Below, piece after piece: positions 28,501 to 37,525 of a stretch of DNA of 64,000 nt; position 1 is the stretch's first letter; each line of letters starts with the position of its first letter. Below the pieces are notes generated by a model. It was given only the letters and a program-made list of their open reading frames with translations, was not told the DNA's origin and made no database searches. The translations under genes and the position numbers were made by a program. The DNA is from Aeromonas bivalvium (GTDB lineage: Bacteria > Pseudomonadota > Gammaproteobacteria > Enterobacterales > Aeromonadaceae). The stretch is from contig NZ_CDBT01000015.1 in the NCBI RefSeq assembly GCF_000819765.1, positions 48,648 to 112,647 on the forward strand. The letters run 5' to 3'.

Positions 28501-29110
28501 TGACATTGGCGGTATAAAACCATTCGCCTCTGTTGTTGCTCGTCTTGTCCACCGGGTAGCCCGCCCCCACGGACCAGGATCCGGTATAGGGATTGGCGGG
28601 GTTTCTCGCGATCACATCCTGTTTGCAATCCACCAGCTTGATATCGTCTTCCCGATAGCCGCTGATGGAATTCCACTCGCCCCGACCACGATTGGGGGGC
28701 GTGCCATTGCCGACCTCATAGGTCCAGACCTGGGACTGGAAGTAGCCAATATTGGCCAAGGGGGTCTTGGAGCTGGCACAGGCATTTATCTTGTCGGAGA
28801 ATCGGCGGCTGGTGGTAATGCTGGGAACATCGCCGTCCGTGGCGAAATAGACATACCGCTCGCTGTTGTTCTGGTCCGGATCATTTTGCAGTGGCGGGTA
28901 ACTGATCGTCGGATCGTAGGCCTCCTTCACCTGCTCCATGGTTTCGCGCATGCTGCCGGAGTTGTCGAATATCAGCAGCACCTTGGGCCTGAAATCGCCG
29001 GCCTTGTTGAAATCATAAATAAACAGTTCGGTATCATCCGCCCTGACGGTCGTTGCGCACCACACCAGACTGCTCCAGCACAGCGCCACTCCAGCTCTGC
29101 GTAACCACAT
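25532..29110 (-). CDS. pilY1: PilY1/TapY1 type IV pilus tip adhesin and assembly factor
   Basis: About 1192 residues. A signal peptide (MWLRRAGVALCWSSLVWC) is followed by a von Willebrand factor A domain with the metal-ion site DNSGSM at residues 49-54 and later TDGEP. The C-terminal part (from about 550) is the PilY1 beta-propeller; it contains a calcium loop DSDGDGKID followed by RIYAGDTGGHIWRMD. PilY1 caps the minor-pilin complex, supports pilus extension and binds surfaces. I use the ATG at 29110 because AGGAG lies nine bases upstream and the signal peptide then starts properly; the longer frame (to 29146) would overlap pilX by 26 bases. Confidence 0.93.
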   Translation of the reverse strand: MWLRRAGVALCWSSLVWCATTVRADDTELFIYDFNKAGDFRPKVLLIFDNSGSMRETMEQVKEAYDPTISYPPLQNDPDQNNSERYVYFATDGDVPSITTSRRFSDKINACASSKTPLANIGYFQSQVWTYEVGNGTPPNRGRGEWNSISGYREDDIKLVDCKQDVIARNPANPYTGSWSVGAGYPVDKTSNNRGEWFYTANVNNADNASNTSLVLYSANYLRWYYGPTGYSIESRLRIAKDAVSGLISSTPGVDFGLAVFNRNDESDNNGGRIVRDILGSEITLPNGKTGEQDLLDRVEGLTTSSHTPLCETLREAYQFFGGKEVIYGLQGGTRDLMAEDPEGTYQAPYDNCSNNGYVIYITDGEPTKDTDSDTFVQGLVNTLTTDEKAAYGSTVSYGSGNNRSSSYLAALAGYMKHKDVNSVSPGVQTVTTFTVGFGDEAISGAGNLLAETARRGGGEYYPATDASALTDALKSSLLAILRINTSLVSPAIASNNFDRTRSLNNIYYAMFEPDDGPRWRGNLKKLMFSPEGYVMDSRGLPAIKPDGTITDSAQTFWSSGRDGNKVAEGGAQAMLATKDNRNLFVVNQADNRLDALTKANLISQAGNEAALMALMKVNDASELDPLINWTRGLDVDDEDFDSSTLIRSHIMGDPLHSRPLVLNYGPQSGNPADAPDLRILLGTNAGFLHMFKDMGSTIDESWAAIPYGLLANQQALRSNAESAEHLYGVDSSPVALIKDSNGNGVLKATEADFVWVFTGLRNGGKAYYAFDISNPDSPRLKWSLDEQKTGFAGLGLTWSVPEVAFVPGVSDPVLIFAGGYDANKNELGLGTEDSAGRGIYIVNAADGSLVFSATPAAPSTVNLQVAAMEDSMPGSVAVLDSDGDGKIDRIYAGDTGGHIWRMDMPSVTKSAWSVFKFASLGSDDVQADDRRFFTQPIVVRTINKQVTRTVVGGNELYAYQERPFDAVLIGSGDRNRPASESTVRNGYFMLRDYDVTARTSGSPARTPILISDLYDVTHDPLTAQSTDEDRLRVKAGITSANGWVNWLNEPGEKSMGAGVVLQGKLYFTSFLPQVQSFLQCTIQSIGAARQYMVDMHYGTSFKYVVDLDGNETPERYVEVQNKVADDLVVHAGDDARVRILGGGVGDEVILHDQGNGEPERCTGAGECVQGAEEAEMNMSPKKIYLYEGETP

Positions 29111-29120
29111 ATCCTTGCTC

Positions 29121-29552
29121 CTATTTGGTGAGCAGTGGTTGCTCAACCCCCAGGGTCCAGCTCATCGTGCTTGCATGCTTGCCATAATTGAGCTCCGACT
29201 GCATCTCCACATATCGACAGGCGGGGATCACATTCTGGCTGCTGGCATCAAATTTGCGTTTGCACACCGTCTCGGCCCGATCCCTCAGGGCGACCGATGC
29301 CGAAACATTGCTGCTGTTCACGCTGATGGCGGCACTGACGCCCATGTTTGCGATCAGTGACGAGACATTGCTGCTCTGCATCGCAGCCTCTATCACACCC
29401 TCGAGTTGGTGCTCCGCCTGCCGCAAGCTGGCGGCAGAGCCGGCCATCCTGAGATCCTGACCCGATGACTGCATCACCACCACGGCGATCAGGGTCAGGG
29501 GGATGAGAATGAAGAGTGCCACCACCAGCGCCACACCCCGTTGCTGTCTCAT
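29121..29552 (-). CDS. pilX: Minor pilin PilX
   Basis: 143 residues starting MRQQRGVALVVALFILIPLT, with the PilX-type N-terminus: a Gly-Val-Ala-Leu leader end and a long hydrophobic helix lacking the usual Phe at position 1. One pair of cysteines lies in the C-terminal half. PilX is part of the priming tip complex with PilV, PilW, PilE, FimU and PilY1. Start overlaps the pilW stop by 4 bases; its stop sits within the ribosome-binding region of pilY1. Confidence 0.88.
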   Translation of the reverse strand: MRQQRGVALVVALFILIPLTLIAVVVMQSSGQDLRMAGSAASLRQAEHQLEGVIEAAMQSSNVSSLIANMGVSAAISVNSSNVSASVALRDRAETVCKRKFDASSQNVIPACRYVEMQSELNYGKHASTMSWTLGVEQPLLTK

Positions 29553-30547
29553 GAGCCACCTCCGGCAATCACCGCCGGATTGCGCAGCGATACACTGGTT
29601 TCCAATAACAGCCGGCGAAAACCGTCGCCATTCCCTGACACGGAGACATCACCAACCTGATAGACATTGTCATTCACATAACTGCGAGAAGCTTGCAGGG
29701 AGCGCACCAGGATAAAGATCCGTGCGGCCACCACTCGCCCCTCGCTCCACGCCTGCTCGCTGACGTCATTGGTAGAGACATAGCGATCGATGACGCCATC
29801 CGGCACCAGGCTGTCATCCACCCCAAACAGCACGTTCAATCTCTCTATCCCCTCGGCAACAGGACCTCCAATCTGAAATGATCCCCCAGCGGGAGTAAGA
29901 AAACGCTTTCTCATCTCCGGGATATTATTTAATTTATTCAGCGCGATGTAATAAATTAAATGTTGATACTCCCATAATTGAGGTTCAGTCATTTTTATGA
30001 CTTCATCCGGAATAGAGTTAGACCCTTCGGTTATTGAGAACAAATTAGCTTCCTCTGTTGTGGTCGCCAAATAAAATCTTTTTTCATCCAAAGTTGAATC
30101 TATAGTCAGTGGTCGCCCAATTAGGCGTTTAATGCTGATTACATCTGTATTCTCAATAAATGACCACTTCGAACTTTCGGTCGGAATACAACTTGAATCC
30201 CCTCCTGCCAAGCTGCCCGAGCCATTCACCCTCATAACTAATAATGCACGAGTACCAGCATTTGAAGGTAGGCTTCCACACGCACTTGTTATACCACCTA
30301 AGAGAGTCACTCCCTGACCCACCGTCATGGGAGATCCCGTATAGTCCCCCCAGAAACCGGCCCATTTCAGGTCCTGGGTAAGCAGGCGCATGGCGACCCT
30401 GCCATTCTCCTGCAGCTCGCTCTGATCAAACGCCTCTTCGGTGGTCGCACGGGAGGCGACGAAGATGCTGAGTCCGCCACCGACCAGAAACGCACCGATC
30501 AGCATGGCGATCAGCCACTCAACCAGGGTAAAGCCTCTGGCATTCAC
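29549..30547 (-). CDS. pilW: Minor pilin PilW, with an AT-rich internal block
   Basis: 332 residues. The prepilin leader MNARG is followed by FTLVEWLIAMLIGAFLVGGG (Glu5 present), then ENGRVAMRLLTQDLKWAGFWG, typical of PilW. The C-terminal domain includes LVRSLQASRSYVNDN and ends in RNPAVIAGGGS. Bases 29930-30310, coding for about residues 80-206, are clearly AT-rich (many AAT, TTA and ATT codons) against GC-rich flanks, while the frame stays open. This suggests replacement of the variable surface domain by recombination. Overlaps pilV and pilX by 4 bases on each side. Confidence 0.9.
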   Translation of the reverse strand: MNARGFTLVEWLIAMLIGAFLVGGGLSIFVASRATTEEAFDQSELQENGRVAMRLLTQDLKWAGFWGDYTGSPMTVGQGVTLLGGITSACGSLPSNAGTRALLVMRVNGSGSLAGGDSSCIPTESSKWSFIENTDVISIKRLIGRPLTIDSTLDEKRFYLATTTEEANLFSITEGSNSIPDEVIKMTEPQLWEYQHLIYYIALNKLNNIPEMRKRFLTPAGGSFQIGGPVAEGIERLNVLFGVDDSLVPDGVIDRYVSTNDVSEQAWSEGRVVAARIFILVRSLQASRSYVNDNVYQVGDVSVSGNGDGFRRLLLETSVSLRNPAVIAGGGS

Positions 30548-31119
30548 AGGGTGGTCGTCAGCACGAACTGACGCCTCTGATTGTCCGCCACGTTTCCCAC
30601 ACCACAGGCATCGCGCACCCCGGCAACCGCCGCAGCGCCATCGGATAGTGACGCCTTGCCACGCCAGAAGATACCGACCGTCAGGCTGTTGTTGGCCCCG
30701 CGGATCACGCAGCCGACCGGGGCTTGCAAGGAAGAGGATGCGCCAGAGACAGCGGCACCCAGCAAGGATTGCTGCCAGTAAAAGAGATCCAGATTACGCA
30801 GGTCACTGCGGCTGCATGCCGCCATGGTGCCATCGGCGCTGGCGCAACCAGGCAGGGTCAGGTTGCTGTTGCCAGAGACCAGGGTGATGCTCTGGGTCGA
30901 CCAACTGTCCTGATTGATCCTCACCCGCTCCACCAGGTCATTGGCCAGCCAGCTGGCGATGGTGCGCTGGCGAGACTCATAACTGGAAAACTTGGCGGTT
31001 GCCTGCATGGCGACCAGCCCCATCAGGCCAAAGGAGAGCACGACGGCGGCAATCATCACCTCCAGCAGGCTGAAACCCTGCTCTCCTTGACGCCCTGCCT
31101 GGACTGTCGTGGTCAACAT
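30544..31119 (-). CDS. pilV: Minor pilin PilV
   Basis: 191 residues. The leader MLTTTVQAGRQGEQG is rather long and is followed by FSLLEVMIAAVVLSFGLMGL, a canonical class III prepilin start with Glu5. The downstream ANDLVERVRINQDSW region is typical of PilV. Three or four cysteines occur in the mature domain. Six bases separate it from pilE; the pilE stop is adjacent to the GTGAG used as its ribosome-binding site. Confidence 0.88.
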   Translation of the reverse strand: MLTTTVQAGRQGEQGFSLLEVMIAAVVLSFGLMGLVAMQATAKFSSYESRQRTIASWLANDLVERVRINQDSWSTQSITLVSGNSNLTLPGCASADGTMAACSRSDLRNLDLFYWQQSLLGAAVSGASSSLQAPVGCVIRGANNSLTVGIFWRGKASLSDGAAAVAGVRDACGVGNVADNQRRQFVLTTTL

Positions 31120-31125
31120 GGTTGC

Positions 31126-31530
31126 TCACCAGCATTCATCGTTTTGATTCCCGGCCAGATTTTCCGCCAGCCTTACGCCATCCTGATCGATGGAGAAGAA
31201 GATGCAATCACTGTCGCTCCCCTGGGCGCCGGACGCGGTGGCAAACAGGATGTAACTGCTGCCGGCGGCCGAGATCACCAGATGGTAGTAACCGGAATCG
31301 GAAACATCGGCCATGCTGAGGGACGCCGCCGCCGAGGCATACTGGTTGAAGTCCATGAAATAGGTCTCTTGCCGGTTGGCGGCATCCAGCAGCATTTTTT
31401 TGGCTTCGACGCGGTGACTGGACAGCAGATAACGCTGATAAGAGGGATAAGCGATGGCCCCAAGGATCGCCACGATGGCGACCACTATCATCAGTTCGAT
31501 GAGGGAAAAACCACGAGAAGACTCAACCAT
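31126..31530 (-). CDS. pilE: Minor pilin PilE
   Basis: 134 residues: MVESSRG, then FSLIELMIVVAIVAILGAIA and YPSYQRYLLSSHRVEAKKML, followed by a small domain ending in a Cys pair (DCIFF and DECW). This matches the PilE minor pilins encoded next to ispH in Pseudomonas and relatives, rather than the major subunit. It is the first pilin gene after ispH. AAGGATGG precedes the ATG; a stable hairpin at 31567-31597 lies between ispH and this gene. Confidence 0.9.
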   Translation of the reverse strand: MVESSRGFSLIELMIVVAIVAILGAIAYPSYQRYLLSSHRVEAKKMLLDAANRQETYFMDFNQYASAAASLSMADVSDSGYYHLVISAAGSSYILFATASGAQGSDSDCIFFSIDQDGVRLAENLAGNQNDECW

Positions 31531-31566
31531 GACCCATCCTTGGCGATTGAATATCTCTTAGTCTAA

Positions 31567-31597
31567 CGCCAGATTTGTCACTGCAACAAATCTGGCG
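31567..31597. terminator. Strong hairpin between ispH and pilE
   Basis: CGCCAGATTTGT (31567-31578) and ACAAATCTGGCG (31586-31597) are perfect complements around a 7-base loop. It lies 41 bases after the ispH stop on the minus strand. The sequence after it on that strand (TTAGACTAAGAG) is not a proper U-run, so it may only partly terminate, leaving the pilus operon partly dependent on ispH transcription. Confidence 0.6.
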
Positions 31598-31637
31598 CCA
31601 GTATCTTCATACTTTGTTTTTCAGCCTGATCCGGCCG

Positions 31638-32573
31638 TCAGATGATCCTGAGTTCCGGGGGCACTTCGAACACCACATTCTCTTCGCGCCCCGGGTGTTC
31701 GGCGACCACCTTGCCCCCCAGTTCACGCAGACGGGCGATGACGTTCTGCACCAGCACTTCGGGCGCCGAAGCCCCCGCGGTCACGCCGATGGCCCTGACG
31801 CCATCCAGCCAGGCCGGCTCTATCATGGAGGCATCGTCGATCAGGTAGGCGCGCGCCCCCACCTTCTCCGCCAGCTCCCGCAGGCGATTGGAGTTGGAAG
31901 AGTTGCGCGACCCCACCACCAGCATGGCGTCCACCAGCCCCGCCATCTCACGCACCGCATCCTGACGGTTCTGGGTGGCGTAACAGATGTCGTCCTTGCG
32001 CGGCCCCTGGATGTTCGGGAAGTGACGGCGCAGGGCGTCGATCACGTCCGAGGTCTCGTCCACGCTGAGGGTAGTCTGGGTGACGAAGCAGAGATCGTCC
32101 GGATTCTTCACCTTGAGCCTGGCCACGTCCTGTGGCGTCTCCACCAGATACATGCCCCCTTCCGGGTTCTCGTACTGGCCCATGGTACCTATCACCTCGG
32201 GGTGACCGGCGTGGCCGATGAGCACGGCTTCGGCGCCCTTGCGACTGGCACGATGAACCTCCATGTGCACCTTGGTGACCAGGGGACAGGTGGCATCGAA
32301 CACCTTGAGGGCACGGGACTTGGCCATCTCGCGCACCGTCTTGGCGACGCCGTGGGCGGAGAAGATGACGATGCTGTCGTCCGGCACCTCGTCCAGCTCC
32401 TCGACGAACACGGCTCCCGCATCCTTCAGCTTGTTCACCACGTAGCGGTTGTGCACCACTTCATGGCGGACATAGATGGGGGCACCGAATTTCTCCAGCG
32501 CGCTCTCGACGATGCTGATGGCGCGATCGACTCCGGCGCAGAAACCACGGGGGTTAGCGAGCAAAATATCCAT
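31638..32573 (-). CDS. ispH: 4-hydroxy-3-methylbut-2-enyl diphosphate reductase
   Basis: 311 residues. The three cysteines of the [4Fe-4S] cluster are in [12 protein letters not shown] (residue 12), [11 protein letters not shown] (near 96) and the [12 protein letters not shown] region (near 197). The active-site Glu and His stretches ([16 protein letters not shown]) are intact. IspH makes IPP and DMAPP in the last step of the MEP pathway. It ends the ribF-ileS-lspA-fkpB-ispH series found also in E. coli; a 91-base gap separates it from fkpB. Confidence 0.97.
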   Translation of the reverse strand: MDILLANPRGFCAGVDRAISIVESALEKFGAPIYVRHEVVHNRYVVNKLKDAGAVFVEELDEVPDDSIVIFSAHGVAKTVREMAKSRALKVFDATCPLVTKVHMEVHRASRKGAEAVLIGHAGHPEVIGTMGQYENPEGGMYLVETPQDVARLKVKNPDDLCFVTQTTLSVDETSDVIDALRRHFPNIQGPRKDDICYATQNRQDAVREMAGLVDAMLVVGSRNSSNSNRLRELAEKVGARAYLIDDASMIEPAWLDGVRAIGVTAGASAPEVLVQNVIARLRELGGKVVAEHPGREENVVFEVPPELRII

Positions 32574-32664
32574 CAGAGTACCTCTTTCCCGTCAAAGTGC
32601 GCTAAGCGGGTGCGTGCCCCCGGCACGGGAAGATCAAGGGTGACCGCCGGCAGCATATCCGCCA

Positions 32665-33117
32665 TCACAACACCTCCTCCTGGTCGTCAACCCCCAGGAT
32701 CTCCACCTCGAAGGTGACGGTATGGCCAGCCAGGGGATGGTTGAAATCGACCGTCACCGACATGCCTTGCACCGCCCGCACTATGCCGGGCAGCTCGCCG
32801 CCATTGGGCTGATCGAAGACGATGATGGCGCCCACCTTGGGCTCCACATCCGCACCGAACTTGGCGCGGTCCAGATGATAGATGTTGTCGGGATTGGAGA
32901 GGCCAAAGGCCTGCTCCGGGCTCAGCGTGAAGCTCTTGGCCTCTCCCTGTCGCAGTCCCAGCAGACACTGCTCGAACTGCGGCGTCAGGCTGCCATCCCC
33001 CATGGTCAGTCGCGCCGGCTTGCCGTGCAACTGGGTGCTGTCGGCGACGGAGCCATCCTCCAGCTTGATGGTGAAGTGGAACAGCACCCGGCTGTCATGA
33101 CCGATAAGCGTGCTCAT
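32665..33117 (-). CDS. fkpB: FKBP-type peptidyl-prolyl isomerase, SlpA-like
   Basis: 150 residues of the SlyD/SlpA type: FHFTIKLEDGSVADSTQ, then FEQCLLGLRQGEAKSFTLSPEQAFG, an inserted flap domain (about 70-120), and VDFNHPLAGHTVTFEVEIL at the end. It lacks the His-rich metal-binding tail of SlyD, which identifies it as FkpB. It is a cytoplasmic folding catalyst. Start overlaps the lspA stop by 4 bases. Confidence 0.95.
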   Translation of the reverse strand: MSTLIGHDSRVLFHFTIKLEDGSVADSTQLHGKPARLTMGDGSLTPQFEQCLLGLRQGEAKSFTLSPEQAFGLSNPDNIYHLDRAKFGADVEPKVGAIIVFDQPNGGELPGIVRAVQGMSVTVDFNHPLAGHTVTFEVEILGVDDQEEVL

Positions 33118-33629
33118 GCCGACTCCTTGCCTTGCTTGCCCACGGCCTTTTCGCCGCGAAAGCCGTCCAGCACTATCATGGCGGCGCCGATGAAGATGAA
33201 GCTGTCCGCCAGATTGAAGGCGGGCCAGTGGGCGCGTCCCCAGTAGAAGTCGAGAAAATCGACCACATGACCCAGCACCAGGCGATCGAACACGTTGCCG
33301 AGGGCACCGCCGATGATGAGGGAGTACGCGATGCCGCTCCAGCGCATGCTTGCCGGCTGCTTGCGCAGCCAGTGGGTCAGCAGGCCGCAGATGGCGAAGG
33401 CCAGCACGGCGAAGAACCAGCGCTGCCAGCCCCCCTGATCGGCCAGGAAGCTGAATGCCGCCCCCTTGTTATAGACGTGTACCAGGTTGAAAAAGGGAGT
33501 GATCTCCACCCCCGGGTAGCCAAAAGGCAGCATCTTGACCACGGCGAGCTTGCTCGCCTGGTCGAGAATGAAGGCCATCACCGCCAGCCACAGCCAGCGC
33601 AGGCCACTCTTGTCGTGAGTCATCTTCAT
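33114..33629 (-). CDS. lspA: Lipoprotein signal peptidase (signal peptidase II)
   Basis: 171 residues with four membrane helices. The catalytic aspartates are in GNVFDRLVLGHVVDF and LADSFIFIG. It removes signal peptides of diacylated prolipoproteins, acting after Lgt (43573-44400). ATG at 33629 overlaps the ileS stop by one base; an ATG two codons later is also possible. Target of globomycin. Confidence 0.97.
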   Translation of the reverse strand: MKMTHDKSGLRWLWLAVMAFILDQASKLAVVKMLPFGYPGVEITPFFNLVHVYNKGAAFSFLADQGGWQRWFFAVLAFAICGLLTHWLRKQPASMRWSGIAYSLIIGGALGNVFDRLVLGHVVDFLDFYWGRAHWPAFNLADSFIFIGAAMIVLDGFRGEKAVGKQGKESA

Positions 33630-36490
33630 CAGGCAAATTGACGAGCTTCGCCGTCACCCTCAACGTTGCTGACACAGCGGCCACAGATCTCTTCGTGCCC
33701 TTTGATCGTGCCCACGTCTTCCACATGGTGCCAGCAGCGGTCGCACTTGGCGGCGGCAGACTGGGCAACGTTCAGCCACAGGTCATCGCGCTCGGTCGCA
33801 ACGGCACCTTCCGGTGCGGCATCGGCACTGATCACCCTGGCCTTGGAGGTGAGCAGCACGAAGCGCAGCTCATCGGCCAGGGCATTCAGACGAGCGGCAA
33901 GTTCGGGCTTGGCGAACAGGGTCAACTCGGCCTGCAGGGAGCTGCCGATCCGCTTCTCGCCACGGGCCGCTTCCAGGGCCTTGTTCACCTCACCGCGCAC
34001 GGCCAGGATCTCGGCCCAGAAGGTATCACCCATCTGCTCACCGGCGGCCAGGCCATACAGGCCGTCATACCACTCCTCGGTGAACACGAATTCACCGCGC
34101 TCGCCCGGCAGCAGGGCCCAGATCTCGTCGGCGGTGAAACTCATGATGGGCGCCATCCAGCGCACCATGGCCTCGGCGATGTGATAGAGCGCGGTCTGGC
34201 AGGAGCGACGGGCCAGGCCATCGGCCTTGGCGGTGTACTGCCTGTCCTTGATGACGTCCAGGTAGAAGGAACCCATTTCGATGGAGCAGAACTGCATCAG
34301 CTTCTGGGTCACGCCGTGGAAGTTATAGGCCTCATAGGCTTCGACAATCTCGGCCTGCACCGCCTTGGCACGGCCCACCGCCCAACGATCCACCACCACC
34401 ATGTCTGCGGGCGCGACCATGTCGGTCGCCGGATTGAAGCCGTTGAGGTTGGCCAGCAGGAAGCGGGCGGTGTTGCGGATGCGACGATAGGCATCGGCAC
34501 TGCGCTTGAGGATCTCGTCGGAGACGGTCATCTCGCCGGTGTAGTCGGTGCTCGCGACCCACAGACGCAGGATGTCGGCACCCAGCTTGTTCATCACATC
34601 TTGCGGACTGACCACGTTGCCGATGGACTTGGACATCTTGCGGCCCTGGCCATCCACGGTGAAACCATGGGTCAGCACCTGGTTGTAAGGGGCCTTGTTG
34701 TTCATGGCCACGCCTATCATGAGCGAGGACATGAACCAGCCACGGTGCTGATCCGACCCTTCCAGGTAGAGATCCGCCGTCTTGCCGTTGAACTCGGGAC
34801 GGGCCGCCACCACGGAGGAGTGGGTCGAACCCGAGTCGAACCAGACGTCCAGGGTGTCGGGCACCTTGTCGTAATGGTCGGCGTCCTCCCCCAACAGCTC
34901 GGCCTTGTCCAGATCCCACCAGGCCTGGATGCCGGATTGCTCGACCCGTTTGGCCACCTCTTCCATCAGGCGCACGGATTCAGGGTGCAGTTGCTGGGTC
35001 TCTTTGTGAACGAACAGGGAGATGGGCACGCCCCAGGTACGCTGACGGGAGATACACCAGTCCGGGCGGTTCTCCACCATGGCCTGAATGCGGTTCTTGC
35101 CCCAGGCGGGTACCCAGCCGCTCTGGCCGTGCTGGGTGATGCCCTCCTGCTCGATGCGGTCGATCTCGGTCAGGGCCTGCTTGCGCAATCCCTTCTGCTC
35201 CATGCTGATGAACCACTGGGGCGTCGCACGGAAGATGATCGGCGTCTTGTGGCGCCAGCAGTGCGGGTAGGAGTGGTTGAACACCTTGTGATGGAGCAGG
35301 GCGCCATGGGTCTTGAGCACCTCGACCACCGCGGTGTTGGCCTTGAACACGTGCTGGCCGGCGAACAGCTGGGTGTCCGGCAGGTAGACGCCGTTGCTGC
35401 CCACCGGGTTGGCCACTTCCAGGCCGTACTTCTGACCAACCACGAAGTCTTCCTGGCCATGGCCGGGGGCGGTGTGCACCGCGCCGGTACCTGCGTCCAG
35501 GGTGACGTGCTCGCCCAGCACGATGGGCACATCGAAGCTGTAGAAGGGGTGCTTGAAGCGCAGCAGATCGAGCGCGGCGCCCTTGGCATAACCCAGATGA
35601 TGGAACTGCTCGATACCGGCGCGGTCCATCACGTCCTTGACCAGATCGGCGGCCAGGATCAGGCGCTCCGGATGTTCGCCTTCCACCTGCACCAGGGCAT
35701 AGTCCAGGTCGGCGTGCAAGGCCACGGCGCGGTTGGCCGGCAGGGTCCAGGGAGTGGTGGTCCAGATCACCACGGAGAGCGGACCGCGACCGAAGTGACC
35801 CTCGGCGCAGTCAAACTTGCCAGCCACCTCGGCCTCGTCGACGGCCTTGAAACGCACATCGATGGCGGGGGAATCCTTGTCGTAGTACTCCACCTCGGCC
35901 TCGGCCAGGGCAGAGCCACAGTCGGTACACCAGTGCACCGGCTTGGAACCCTTGTGCAGGTGACCATTGTCCACGATCTTGGCCAGGGAGCGGATGATGT
36001 TGGCTTCGGTGCCAAAATCCATGGTCAGGTAGGGTTTTTCCCAGTCACCCAGCACACCCAGACGGACGAAGTCGCTCTTCTGGGCCTCGATCTGGGTCTT
36101 GGCATACTTGCGGCACTCGGCGCGGAACTCGGCGGCGGAGATCTTGACCCCCGGCTTGCCGACCTTTCCTTCCACCTTCAGCTCGATGGGCAGACCATGG
36201 CAATCCCAACCCGGTACATAGGGGGAATCGAAGCCGGACAACCCCTTGGACTTGACGATGATGTCTTTGAGGATCTTGTTGACCGAGTGACCGATGTGAA
36301 TGCTGCCGTTCGCATAGGGAGGGCCGTCATGCAGGATGAAGGAGGGCTTGCCCGCTTTGGCGCGGCGAATGGCCCCGTAGAGATCCTGATCGTACCAACG
36401 CTTGAGCATACCGGGTTCGCGCTTGGCCAGATCGCCACGCATCGGGAACTCGGTTTCCGGAAGATTCAGGGTGTGTTTATAGTCGCTCAT
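33629..36490 (-). CDS. ileS: Isoleucyl-tRNA synthetase
   Basis: 953 residues, class I. HIGH motif in [14 protein letters not shown] near residue 65, editing (CP1) domain in the middle third with [17 protein letters not shown] motif in [12 protein letters not shown] near 605, and C-terminal zinc knuckles (CDRCWHH and CGRC). This is the E. coli-type, mupirocin-sensitive form. It overlaps ribF upstream and lspA downstream by a single base each, so the three are translated as one chain. Confidence 0.98.
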   Translation of the reverse strand: MSDYKHTLNLPETEFPMRGDLAKREPGMLKRWYDQDLYGAIRRAKAGKPSFILHDGPPYANGSIHIGHSVNKILKDIIVKSKGLSGFDSPYVPGWDCHGLPIELKVEGKVGKPGVKISAAEFRAECRKYAKTQIEAQKSDFVRLGVLGDWEKPYLTMDFGTEANIIRSLAKIVDNGHLHKGSKPVHWCTDCGSALAEAEVEYYDKDSPAIDVRFKAVDEAEVAGKFDCAEGHFGRGPLSVVIWTTTPWTLPANRAVALHADLDYALVQVEGEHPERLILAADLVKDVMDRAGIEQFHHLGYAKGAALDLLRFKHPFYSFDVPIVLGEHVTLDAGTGAVHTAPGHGQEDFVVGQKYGLEVANPVGSNGVYLPDTQLFAGQHVFKANTAVVEVLKTHGALLHHKVFNHSYPHCWRHKTPIIFRATPQWFISMEQKGLRKQALTEIDRIEQEGITQHGQSGWVPAWGKNRIQAMVENRPDWCISRQRTWGVPISLFVHKETQQLHPESVRLMEEVAKRVEQSGIQAWWDLDKAELLGEDADHYDKVPDTLDVWFDSGSTHSSVVAARPEFNGKTADLYLEGSDQHRGWFMSSLMIGVAMNNKAPYNQVLTHGFTVDGQGRKMSKSIGNVVSPQDVMNKLGADILRLWVASTDYTGEMTVSDEILKRSADAYRRIRNTARFLLANLNGFNPATDMVAPADMVVVDRWAVGRAKAVQAEIVEAYEAYNFHGVTQKLMQFCSIEMGSFYLDVIKDRQYTAKADGLARRSCQTALYHIAEAMVRWMAPIMSFTADEIWALLPGERGEFVFTEEWYDGLYGLAAGEQMGDTFWAEILAVRGEVNKALEAARGEKRIGSSLQAELTLFAKPELAARLNALADELRFVLLTSKARVISADAAPEGAVATERDDLWLNVAQSAAAKCDRCWHHVEDVGTIKGHEEICGRCVSNVEGDGEARQFA

Positions 36491-37464
36491 CAGTCCTGGG
36501 TTCCCTTCTTTTCTAAAAGAGTGCTGGGTAAATTGAATAACGGCAGCCCAAACCAGGCTCGGGCTGCCTGGGCATCTCGTTCGATCTGTTCTTTCAAGGC
36601 GGAGAAAGAGGCAAATTTTTGCTCCTCGCGCAGCTTGTGGCGAAGCAGCACCTTGACCTGCTGACCATATAGATCACCAGAAAAATCAAATAAATGTACT
36701 TCCAATCTGGCTTGAGTACCGCTCACGGTCGGCCTCACGCCCACGTTGGCAACACCGGGGAAGATCTCGCCGGAACATAACACTTCCACCGCAAACACGC
36801 CACCGACCGGGATGACCTGCCGCTTGAGGGCCAGATTGGCGGTGGGAAAATCTATGGTGCGCCCCAGCTTGTCGCCGTGGGCCACCCGGCCACTGATGGC
36901 ATAGGGACGACCCAGCATCAGCTCCACCTCGGCCATCCGACCCGCCTTGAGCGCCTCGCGTACCAGGGTGCTGCTGACCCGCTGGCGGGCAAGCTCGAAG
37001 CTCTGGGTGCTGACCACTTCGAAACCGAAACGGCGGCCCGCTGCCTCCAACAGGTGAAAATCCCCTTCCCGCCCCTTGCCGAAGCGAAAATCATCCCCCA
37101 CCACCAGATAGCGCACCCCCAGCTTGTCGACCAGGAGCTGTTCGATGAAGGTATTGGCGGCCTGGCTGGCGAATGCGTGGCTAAAGCGCACGCAGAGCAG
37201 ACGATCGATATGCAGCGCCGCCAGGGCTTCCACCTTCTCCCGCAGCCGGGAGAGGCGTGCCGGGGCATCGGCCCCCGCAAACAGTTCAAGGGGCTGGGGC
37301 TCGAACAGCAGGACGCAAGCCGGCAAGCCAAGGGCGGCGGCCTTCTCCTGCAGCCGCGCCAGCACGGCGCGATGACCCTGATGGACCCCATCAAAGTTGC
37401 CTATGGTCAACACGCAACCCCGGTGACGGGGCTTGATATTGTGGATACCGCGGATAAGCTCCAT
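36490..37464 (-). CDS. ribF: Bifunctional riboflavin kinase / FAD synthetase
   Basis: 324 residues. The N-terminal nucleotidyltransferase domain has [13 protein letters not shown] near residue 20 and a later [14 protein letters not shown]. The C-terminal kinase domain has [15 protein letters not shown] near 210 and ends with the [21 protein letters not shown] region. It makes FMN and FAD. First gene of the ribF-ileS-lspA-fkpB chain; murJ ends 61 bases upstream on the same strand. Confidence 0.97.
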   Translation of the reverse strand: MELIRGIHNIKPRHRGCVLTIGNFDGVHQGHRAVLARLQEKAAALGLPACVLLFEPQPLELFAGADAPARLSRLREKVEALAALHIDRLLCVRFSHAFASQAANTFIEQLLVDKLGVRYLVVGDDFRFGKGREGDFHLLEAAGRRFGFEVVSTQSFELARQRVSSTLVREALKAGRMAEVELMLGRPYAISGRVAHGDKLGRTIDFPTANLALKRQVIPVGGVFAVEVLCSGEIFPGVANVGVRPTVSGTQARLEVHLFDFSGDLYGQQVKVLLRHKLREEQKFASFSALKEQIERDAQAARAWFGLPLFNLPSTLLEKKGTQD

Positions 37465-37525
37465 CAGTGCCTTGTGTTCTGCTGCTGTCGAAATCGCCGG
37501 ATTATATCTCAGGCGGCGGTCTGGA

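Noticed and set aside
29110-29146. Longer pilY1 start at 29146
   Set aside because: It would place 12 polar residues before the signal peptide; the ATG at 29110 has AGGAG at proper spacing.
30544-31119. pilV/pilW/pilX as a type II secretion pseudopilin set
   Set aside because: The linked PilY1, TapY2 and ispH context identifies the type IV pilus priming cluster, and no gsp gene is near.
33638-36664. 1008-residue plus-strand ORF antisense to ileS
   Set aside because: Shadow frame of a GC-rich gene; composition is His/Gly/Leu-rich without domains, while ileS on the other strand is complete.
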